From: Corynebacterium lactis
Lineage (GTDB): Bacteria; Actinomycetota; Actinomycetes; Mycobacteriales; Mycobacteriaceae
NCBI RefSeq assembly: GCF_900519355.1
Contig: NZ_ULHE01000002.1
Coordinates: 62,001-126,000 of the forward strand
Direction of reading: 5' to 3'
Length of the DNA stretch: 64,000 nucleotides
The stretch's first letter is position 1, and the number at the start of each line of letters is the position of its first letter. Positions 57,914 to 64,000 of this stretch are shown one piece after another. Both the position numbers and the translations under genes were made by a program. The notes beneath the pieces were generated by a model that did not search any database, had not been told where the DNA came from, and worked only from the letters and a program-made list of their open reading frames with translations.

Positions 57914-60055
57914 CTAGATCTGGATGGCCGGGTGCAGTCTCTTCATCGTCCAGGTCCGGTCGCGGGCCGCCGACCACGTCGTGATCGCCAGGGCGAACGC
58001 AGTGAAGGCCAGCAGGGCCACGATCGAGATGACGATGCGGGCGTCAAAGTCTCCGTAGAGAACCTGGCGGAACCCGTCGACCGCGTACTTCATCGGCATG
58101 AACGGGTGGATCCACTGTAGGAACTTCGGCTCCGTCTCAATCGGATACAGGCCGCCTGATGCCACGACCTGGATCATTAGGAACGCCATCGACGCGACTC
58201 GGCCCGGTCCCGGTGTGAGGAGCATAAGGAACATCTGGTTAAACGCCACGTACACCAGCGATACCAGGATGCCGAAGACGAACAGGCCCACGATGGTGGA
58301 GGCGTGCAGCGGGGTCGCCAGCAGCGTCAGCCCCACGACCGCGAAGGTCTGGGCGATACCGATCACCGCAGGCGAGAGGAAGCCCGCGACGGCAGCGCGC
58401 AGCGGCGAGATGCCAGAGGCGATGGCGCGTCGCTGGATCGGGTTAATCAGGAGGAACATCAAGATAGCGCCGATGTAGAGGGCCAGTGCGAAGAAGAACG
58501 GGGCCAGGCCCGCGCCGAAGGTGTTGTTGCCGGCGTCGTTGTGGTCGGAGACCTGCACCGGGCCGCCCATGACTGAGGCGATGTCCTGGCGCTGGGTTGG
58601 GGTCCACGTCGGTACCGAGTTGGCGCCGTCGCGCAGGCCGGTGGACAGTTCCTTGCTGCCGTCACGGGCCTCCGCGAGGCCGTCGTGGAGGCGGTCGGCG
58701 CCGTCGCTTAGCTTGACGCTGCCGTCACGGAGCTGGTGGGAACCGTCCTGAAGCTGGACCGCGCCGTCCTGGAGCTGCCCGATGCCGTTATCGAGCTGGT
58801 GGGCGCCGTCGCGGAGCTGATGGGCGCCGTCCTGGAGTCGGTTCACGCCGTCCTGAAGCTGGCCAAACTTCGCAATTCCATCGCTGACCTTGGTAAATGC
58901 TCCGCGCAGATCGGAATTGGGGTCGTTGAACTGGTAGTTCAGGTCGCGGACCCCGCCGGTGACCTCGTTGACCTTCGCCATGGCGTCGGACTGCGGGCCG
59001 AGGCCCTGCTTCTCAAACTGATCGGCCAACGCGTTGAGGCGTCGCGCAGCGTTCTGGCTGGCGGGGTCCGGCAGGCTCGCCAACGTGTCAGCCACGTTGC
59101 GGATTTCCTGGGCGGACTGCCCCTGGGTCGACGATGCTTCACGAGCAATCGCCTCCAGCTGGCTTACCTGGCTCGTCGCCGTGCTCACGCGCTGGCCGAA
59201 GGAATCGACCTGGGTGCGCAAGGCATTGGCCTTGCCCTGGACATCATTAATAGTTCCCGCTGCGGCCCCGACGCCGGCAGCTAGCTGGTCCACGCCGTCG
59301 GCCAGCTGGTCCGTGCCGTCGGCAAGCCGGGAGGAGCCGTCCTTCAACTGGCCCGTGCCGTCGACGAGGCGGTCGGTGCCGTCGGCTAGCTGGGCGGTGC
59401 CGTCCTTGGCCTTGTGCAGGCCGTCGGAGAGCTCGCCGGAGCCGTCGTAGAGCTTGCCAATTCCCGTCGAGAGTTTCTCGGAGCCATCGGCTGCGCGCAT
59501 GATGCCGGTACCCGCGTCGAGCAGCCCGACCAGCAGTTTGTCCACGGCCTGCGAGCCAATCTTTTCGCCGACGACGTTGATGACCACGCGCATGGCGTTC
59601 TCGCCGATCATGGTGGACAGGTAGCCGTTGGCGTCGTTGTAGGTCGCCTGTAGGGTCGCCTTCTTCGGCTGCGGGTTCTCCTTCTGAGCGGGCGAGGCGA
59701 TCGCCTCTGAGAAGTCCTCGGGCAGCTCGACGGCGAAGTAGTAGCGCCCCTCGCGCACGCCGTCGATAGCCTCCTGGTGTGAGACCTTCTGCCAGTTCAG
59801 GGACTTATCCTCGAGCAGCCCGTCGGCGACCTGCTTGCCCGCCTCGAGCTTCTTGCCCTCCACGGTGGCGCCGCGGTCGGAGTTGACCAGCGCGACCGGC
59901 ACGCGGTCAATCTGCCCGAAGGGGTTCCAGTAGCTCCACAGGTACAGGGTGGAGTAGAGAATCGGCATCAGCGCGACGATGATCAGCGCGATGCGCGAGA
60001 GCTTGAAGCGGTTGAAGCGCTTTAGTTCCGTGCCGAGTTGAAGACCGGAAATCAT
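57914..60055 (-). CDS. YhgE/Pip-family ABC-2 type membrane protein
   Basis: A 713-residue membrane protein of the YhgE/Pip family. One helix near the N-terminus (IALIIVALMPILYSTLYLWSYW) is followed by an extracytoplasmic region with a long series of LxDG heptad-like repeats (about 195-500, for example DGTAQLADGTDRLVDGTGQL), and five or six helices near the C-terminus form the ABC-2 membrane unit. Related proteins include phage-infection protein and EsaA-like exporters. It begins 3 bases after the stop of a degenerate ABC ATPase gene, so the two form a unit. Substrate unknown. Confidence 0.92.
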   Translation of the reverse strand: MISGLQLGTELKRFNRFKLSRIALIIVALMPILYSTLYLWSYWNPFGQIDRVPVALVNSDRGATVEGKKLEAGKQVADGLLEDKSLNWQKVSHQEAIDGVREGRYYFAVELPEDFSEAIASPAQKENPQPKKATLQATYNDANGYLSTMIGENAMRVVINVVGEKIGSQAVDKLLVGLLDAGTGIMRAADGSEKLSTGIGKLYDGSGELSDGLHKAKDGTAQLADGTDRLVDGTGQLKDGSSRLADGTDQLADGVDQLAAGVGAAAGTINDVQGKANALRTQVDSFGQRVSTATSQVSQLEAIAREASSTQGQSAQEIRNVADTLASLPDPASQNAARRLNALADQFEKQGLGPQSDAMAKVNEVTGGVRDLNYQFNDPNSDLRGAFTKVSDGIAKFGQLQDGVNRLQDGAHQLRDGAHQLDNGIGQLQDGAVQLQDGSHQLRDGSVKLSDGADRLHDGLAEARDGSKELSTGLRDGANSVPTWTPTQRQDIASVMGGPVQVSDHNDAGNNTFGAGLAPFFFALALYIGAILMFLLINPIQRRAIASGISPLRAAVAGFLSPAVIGIAQTFAVVGLTLLATPLHASTIVGLFVFGILVSLVYVAFNQMFLMLLTPGPGRVASMAFLMIQVVASGGLYPIETEPKFLQWIHPFMPMKYAVDGFRQVLYGDFDARIVISIVALLAFTAFALAITTWSAARDRTWTMKRLHPAIQI

Positions 60056-60058
60056 CTC

Positions 60059-61015
60059 TTAGTCCTCCCTTTCTGCCTGTGCTTGTTCTGTCTGTTCCAC
60101 CCGCTCGTGGTGGGGGCCTTCGCTTGCCGACGGTTTCTGCGTCGCGTCGTGGATCATCTTGTCGGCGGCCTGCCTGGCTTTCTTCAGGCGGTTTCGGACC
60201 TCGGTGGCGCCGGTGTTCTCCGGGCGGATGTGGCTGCGGTCGGTATCGAGTTCGACGTTGGCGGCCACGGGGATGAGGTCCTCCGGGATGGGGTTGGTCG
60301 CGTTGACCACGACGGGGATGTCCTTGGCGATCTCGCCGACCCGGAGTAGCAGTAGGTTGCGGTCGGCCAGCTCGTGGATCTGCTCCAGGTCGTCGATGAC
60401 GAGCATCTCGATGTCCTGGCCGTGCGCTGGCTGCAGTGCCAGAGCCATGCGCAGCAGGTGCCGGTCGAGGCCGGGAATCGAGGAGATGTAGGCGTCCAGC
60501 GGCGGGAGGCTTCGGGGGCCGAATACGGCGCCGGCGAGGTTTTCGAGGTACGCCTCGTCTGCGCGCCGGGCGCGGCTCCACCAGGGCTTTGACCAGTTTA
60601 GGTGCTCGGTGAGAACGGCGCGGACCGTGACGTCGCGGTCGAGGAGGTCGACCTGCTCGACGCCTGCGATGGCGACTCGGGTGCGGATTTCGCTGAGTTT
60701 CGTGTGCCCGAGGACCTCCAGGGAGCCGGAGTCCGGCTTCATTCGGCCCGCCAGAGTCAGGGCCAGCGCGGTGCGTCCGCTGCCGCCCTTGCCGGAGAGG
60801 ATTGTCACGCCCTGGCTGGGGACCCGGAAGGTCAGGGGGCCGTAGACCGGGCCCTCCTCGGCGGACAGCGAGAGGTTCGTCGCGACAATAGCGGCCGAGT
60901 CAGCGGTGCCCGTGGAGTCCGCACTATCGGCGGTGTTGGGCGCCATGGCCGGATTCGCGGCTTGGCGTTCGACCGCGTTGGGTGTCGCCTGTGCATCCGT
61001 GGTGGGCTCGCTCAT
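60059..61015 (-). CDS. Degenerate ABC-type ATPase paired with the YhgE protein
   Basis: A 318-residue protein with an Ala/Asp/Thr-rich N-terminal tail. The P-loop region reads SGKGGSGRTALALTLAGR, so the usual last Lys before Thr is Arg. The probable Walker B is IEMLVIDDLEQIHE. The ABC signature is not recognisable; its place holds SSIPGLDRHLLRMALAL. The C-terminus is a Lys/Arg/Glu-rich coil. It overlaps functionally with YhgE (3-base gap) and would energise it if active. ATG 61015 has GAGGAAG upstream; ATG 61060 is also possible. Nucleotide binding without full hydrolysis is conceivable. Confidence 0.8.
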   Translation of the reverse strand: MSEPTTDAQATPNAVERQAANPAMAPNTADSADSTGTADSAAIVATNLSLSAEEGPVYGPLTFRVPSQGVTILSGKGGSGRTALALTLAGRMKPDSGSLEVLGHTKLSEIRTRVAIAGVEQVDLLDRDVTVRAVLTEHLNWSKPWWSRARRADEAYLENLAGAVFGPRSLPPLDAYISSIPGLDRHLLRMALALQPAHGQDIEMLVIDDLEQIHELADRNLLLLRVGEIAKDIPVVVNATNPIPEDLIPVAANVELDTDRSHIRPENTGATEVRNRLKKARQAADKMIHDATQKPSASEGPHHERVEQTEQAQAERED

Positions 61016-61251
61016 GTCTTCCTCGCATGCCGGTTTGGGAAAAATTGTTGGGTCGCTCATCAAATTAGACCTGAATGTATAAATAACTTTCAAGCTGAGT
61101 CCACAAAACGTTAGCGCGTCGTGATGTTGGTGGTGGATCGGTTGTGGCTGCAAGGGGGAGTGGGGACGCAAAAATCGACCCCGCTTCGGGCGCGGTCAAA
61201 TGGAGGACTCGCGGGCCGAAGCGGGGCCGATTGCTGGAGGTCTATGATGCC

Positions 61252-61437
61252 TTAGCCGAAGAGGCGACCGAGCAGGCCGCGGCCGCTGTTGGCGCCAGCA
61301 GCTTCAATCTCGGCGGCGGTGTGCTTGCCGTCACACCACTGATTGGCGGGGACCATGGCCTTGACCTGGGCGATGTGCTGGCCACAGCCAGCCCATGTGG
61401 TCTTGTGGCAAACGTTGCACTCTACTGGGCGACACAT
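61252..61437 (-). CDS. Cys-rich miniprotein (61 residues), probable metal-binding
   Basis: A short protein with five Cys and two His: MCRPVECNVCHKTTWAGCGQHI, then QWCDGKHTAAE, and a Gly-rich end GRGLLGRLFG. Similar short 'TWAGCGQH' proteins are widespread but uncharacterised. The CxxC and CGQH spacing suggests Zn or Cu binding. GGAG lies about 9 bases before the ATG at 61437, which argues against the longer frame. A perfect 20-bp palindrome lies about 120 bases upstream inside a good promoter, which suggests repression by a metal sensor. Monocistronic. Confidence 0.8.
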   Translation of the reverse strand: MCRPVECNVCHKTTWAGCGQHIAQVKAMVPANQWCDGKHTAAEIEAAGANSGRGLLGRLFG

Positions 61438-61558
61438 AGTGACATTCTCCTGGGAGGGTCGTGGCCGCTGAGGGCCGTTGATGGTGGAAGTCTGCCTTGG
61501 CCCATAGCTTGTGTTTCGCTCGGGGCGGTTGCGAACCTCCGTGGATTGCTTGATGTCG

Positions 61559-61587
61559 ACAATACCCCGTGGGGTATTGCAATGCAA
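61559..61587 (-). promoter_or_regulatory. Promoter with perfect palindromic operator upstream of the Cys-rich miniprotein
   Basis: On the minus strand TTGCAT (plus 61582-61587) and TATTGT (plus 61559-61564) are separated by exactly 17 bases. Between and overlapping them lies CAATACCCCGTGGGGTATTG (61560-61579), a perfect palindrome with the G-tract form of CsoR/CstR-type operators. The transcript would start near 61552, leaving a leader of about 115 bases. Confidence 0.65.
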
Positions 61588-61756
61588 GGGGGAATTGTCG
61601 TGAAGGTACTGGTCAGGGCGATATTGAAAACGATTTGCAGTAATTTCCGACCCCGGGTGTCGTGGGTGCCGGCTTTGGGTGGGGGCTTTTGGGAGGGGTG
61701 GCCATTCTGGTTATTGATGACGTATCACCAGAATTAGTGAGCTAGGTTAAATACCT

Positions 61757-63064
61757 ATGTCTGGAGGAAAGAGCAGCAATATTAAGGTCGGCGGTGCGCT
61801 CGCCGTCATCGCCGTCATTGTCGCGGCGCTGAACCTGCGCCCCGGCGTCTCGTCCGTGGGACCGGTCCTCGATAGTGTCCTCTCCGCCATGGGGGCCTCC
61901 CCGTCCCTGGGTGGCGTACTCACGGCCATCCCCGGCCTCGCCTTCTTCCTCGTGGGGCTGGTGGCGGTCGCCGCCGCTAAGCGCATGGGGCTCACGGGCG
62001 CGCTCGTCGCCGGTGCCATCATGCTCCTTGTCGGCCTGGCCGCCCGCCCCTGGGTCAGCAATATCTGGCTATTCCTCCTATTTACTCTGATCGCCGTCGC
62101 GGGCATCGCCCTGGCCAACGTCCTGCTGCCGGCGTGGATCAAGGTGCACGGCGGGAGCAACGTCGTCACCCTCATGGTGATTTACTCCAGCGTCCTCGCT
62201 CTCGGCGGAGGCCTGGGCCCCGCAACGGCACTGGTCTTCCATGACGGCGCAGGCGCGACGACGCAGGCGTCGGCAAGCGGAGGCGTCGCCATGTGGCAGT
62301 ACGCGCTGGTCGCGTGGGCCGTGGTCGCGCTGGTGCAGGTCGTGCTGTGGGCGCCGCTGTGGCCCAAGCTCGGGCACGACTACCCGGCCGCGCCGCCCAG
62401 CGGCGAGCTGGACGTTCCCGTGTGGAAGTCTCCGACCGCGATTGCGCTGGTCGTTTTCTTCGGCCTGCAGTCGATGAACGCCTACATCCTGATGGGCTGG
62501 CTGCCGAAGATACTCGTCGACTCCGGGGTTAGCGCCAGCTTGGCGACGTGGGCGTCCATGGTCGTCCAGGGCCTGGGTATCGTCGGCGGCCTGGTCATGC
62601 CGCCTCTGATTGCGCGCACCAAGCGGCTCTCGGTGATTGCGGCGGGGCTGGCGCTGATCTTCGCCGTCGGCTACCTGCTCATGATTGCGCTCTACTACGG
62701 CGGGGCGGAGGCCATGCCGGGCTGGTTCTCGCTGCTCGTGGCGCTGCTGCTGGGCATTGGCTCCTTCTGCTTCCCGATGGCCATCGCCCTGATTCCGGCG
62801 CGTACCGCTAACCACGTGCTGACCGCCCGGCTGTCCGGTTTCGTCCAGCCCGTGGGCTACTTGCTCTCGGCGGTCGGCCCCTTCCTGGTCGGCGTCGCCG
62901 CGGGTGCGCTGCACAACTGGGGGCCGATTCTGTGGGTTCTCTTTGCTACGACGCTGGTGCTGGCCGTGATGGGCGTCATCGTCGGCCGCGACACCATGAT
63001 TGACCACGAGCTCGCCGAGCGCAGTGGCGTTAGCGAGAAGCGCCGCCGCTACACGCTGGATTAG
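61757..63064 (+). CDS. CynX/NimT-family MFS transporter
   Basis: A 435-residue major-facilitator protein with 12 hydrophobic helices. The first helix region ALNLRPGVSSVGPVLDSVLSAMG and the helix-4 stretch IALANVLLPAWIKVHGG are typical of the CynX/NimT group (cyanate or nitroimidazole-type transporters). The helix-7 stretch ALVVFFGLQSMNAYILMGWLPKILVD also fits. Substrate unknown. No strong ribosome site is seen before ATG 61757. It is divergent from the Cys-rich miniprotein and convergent with the sirtuin gene. Confidence 0.88.
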   Translation: MSGGKSSNIKVGGALAVIAVIVAALNLRPGVSSVGPVLDSVLSAMGASPSLGGVLTAIPGLAFFLVGLVAVAAAKRMGLTGALVAGAIMLLVGLAARPWVSNIWLFLLFTLIAVAGIALANVLLPAWIKVHGGSNVVTLMVIYSSVLALGGGLGPATALVFHDGAGATTQASASGGVAMWQYALVAWAVVALVQVVLWAPLWPKLGHDYPAAPPSGELDVPVWKSPTAIALVVFFGLQSMNAYILMGWLPKILVDSGVSASLATWASMVVQGLGIVGGLVMPPLIARTKRLSVIAAGLALIFAVGYLLMIALYYGGAEAMPGWFSLLVALLLGIGSFCFPMAIALIPARTANHVLTARLSGFVQPVGYLLSAVGPFLVGVAAGALHNWGPILWVLFATTLVLAVMGVIVGRDTMIDHELAERSGVSEKRRRYTLD

Positions 63065-63129
63065 CGGGGGCGTGGGGGCGGTGTCTCTGCCTCGGGCTAG
63101 TGCTGTGACCTAAAGGAATCTAAGGGGGG

Positions 63130-64000
63130 CTAAAGCTCCAGCTCGTCCAGCAGTGCGTCGAACGCCGGGGCCACGGGCGTGCGCCACAGGGTCTGCACCC
63201 GGGCGTCGGCGCGCCCCGGACCGCCGTTGATCACGGCGACCGGCTTGCCCGCGCGCTGGGCATCGATGACGAACTTGTACCCGCTCATCACCGCCAGCGA
63301 CGACCCCGCCACCAGAAGCGATCCCGACTCTTCCAGCAGCTTCGCCGCGGCCTCCTTGCGCTGCCTTGGCACCGGCTCGCCGAAGTACACCACGTCGGGC
63401 TTCAGCATCGGCGAGCCGCACCGCTCGCAGCCGACCATGGTGAATTCGGCGACCAGGGCTTCGCTCAGATCCACGTCGCCGTCCGGGTTCACACTGTCCT
63501 CGTCGACGCGGGCGCGCTGCAGAAAGCCTGGGTTCGCCGCAGCCAGGCGGGCGTCGAAGTGCTCGCGGTCCTCGCGATACCCGCAGTTCAGGCACATCAC
63601 CGTGGCCAGGTCGCCGTGCAGTGGCACCACGTTTTCCGTCCCCGCCTGAGCATGCAGCCCGTCCACGTTTTGCGTCACGACGCCCCGGACGTAACCGGCG
63701 CGCTCCAATTCTGCGATGGCGAAGTGCGTCCTGTTCGGGCGCGCCCGGTCCATAATTCGCCAGCCGACGAAACTGCGTGCCCAATAGCGGTGTGACGCCG
63801 CCGGATCGTAGCGAAATTCCTGGTAGGTCATGGGGCGATGCCGGGAGAGGGAACCCCGCGGGCCTCGGTAGTCGGGGATGCCCGAGTCGGTGGACACTCC
63901 GGCGCCCGTGAGCACCAGGGCGGGGGCGTCGGCAAGCATGGCGGCGATGTCGGCCAGCGCCTTGTCCGGCGGTGTCGGCGTGGTGGTCTCGGAGACGACG
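63130..64000 (-). CDS. SIR2-family NAD-dependent protein deacylase, 5' end outside window
   Basis: Cytosolic sirtuin. Landmarks are ALVLTGAGVSTDSGIPDYRGP, VTQNVDGLHAQAG with the catalytic His later in VVPLHGD, and a Zn site formed by CLNCG and CERCG. SSLAVMSGYKFV and VINGGPGRAD close the NAD pocket. The coding frame stays open up to 64000 with no clear start: ATG 63939 lies too close to the core, so the true start is probably beyond the window. The protein is at least 289 residues. It is convergent with the MFS gene across a 65-bp gap. Confidence 0.92.
   Translation of the reverse strand, partial: VVSETTTPTPPDKALADIAAMLADAPALVLTGAGVSTDSGIPDYRGPRGSLSRHRPMTYQEFRYDPAASHRYWARSFVGWRIMDRARPNRTHFAIAELERAGYVRGVVTQNVDGLHAQAGTENVVPLHGDLATVMCLNCGYREDREHFDARLAAANPGFLQRARVDEDSVNPDGDVDLSEALVAEFTMVGCERCGSPMLKPDVVYFGEPVPRQRKEAAAKLLEESGSLLVAGSSLAVMSGYKFVIDAQRAGKPVAVINGGPGRADARVQTLWRTPVAPAFDALLDELEL

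Noticed and set aside
61560..61579. The perfect palindrome as a terminator
   Set aside because: It has no T-run on either strand and sits inside a good -35/-10 pair, so an operator is the better reading.

Overview
The window looks like a Corynebacterium chromosome: high GC, frequent GTG starts and a dense set of arabinogalactan and mycolate-envelope genes (glf, glfT2, the decaprenyl-phosphoryl-arabinose pathway genes, antigen-85-type mycolyltransferases including one with LGFP repeats, aftD, DUF3068, DUF2613). I saw no rRNA or tRNA genes, CRISPR array, prophage or insertion sequence.

Layout. 1-9053: two tandem secreted amidases on the minus strand, then glf, an EamA exporter, glfT2, a PAP2 phosphatase and ubiA on the plus strand. 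9324-14419: a mycolyltransferase, an LGFP mycolyltransferase, a lipoprotein and a cutinase-like esterase. 14716-18775: TM2 protein, DUF711/ACT pair, peptide transporter. 18890-26345: DUF3054, a YbhN-like membrane protein, NYN and trmB on the minus strand, then an unrecognised three-gene plus-strand cluster and pck. 26577-34750: a nitronate monooxygenase, then a choline block (betA, betT, betB, phosphatidylcholine synthase). 34747-41898: unknown membrane protein, thiosulfate importer fused to a TusA domain, polysaccharide deacetylase, SelO, AbiEi/nuclease-like protein. 42520-46048: fatty-acid beta-oxidation pair. 46246-56959: envelope block matching the Rv0224c-Rv0236A neighbourhood (methyltransferase, glycosyltransferase, two membrane proteins, acyltransferase, AftD, DUF2613). 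57247-64000: universal stress protein, YhgE/Pip protein with a degenerate ABC ATPase, a Cys-rich miniprotein behind a palindromic operator, a CynX-like transporter and a partial sirtuin.

Main biological message. The order of the envelope genes follows the known mycobacterial/corynebacterial order, but three mycolate-linked pieces are missing from their usual places: aftB (between ubiA and the mycolyltransferase), fadD32-pks13-accD (after the cutinase-like gene) and the MmpL3/CmpL1 exporter (near NYN/trmB). The arabinogalactan core genes and two mycolyltransferases with intact visible catalytic motifs remain. This is what one would expect of a corynebacterium that has lost mycolic acids, as reported for C. 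amycolatum and C. kroppenstedtii, though the missing genes could lie elsewhere.

Sequence quality. Seven genes (both amidases, glfT2, the nitronate monooxygenase, selO, the glycosyltransferase, aftD) each carry one frameshift. Six are repaired by adding a single G or C in or next to a short G/C run. Because glfT2 and aftD are core envelope genes, systematic base-calling error is the likeliest cause, and these genes are annotated here across the break.
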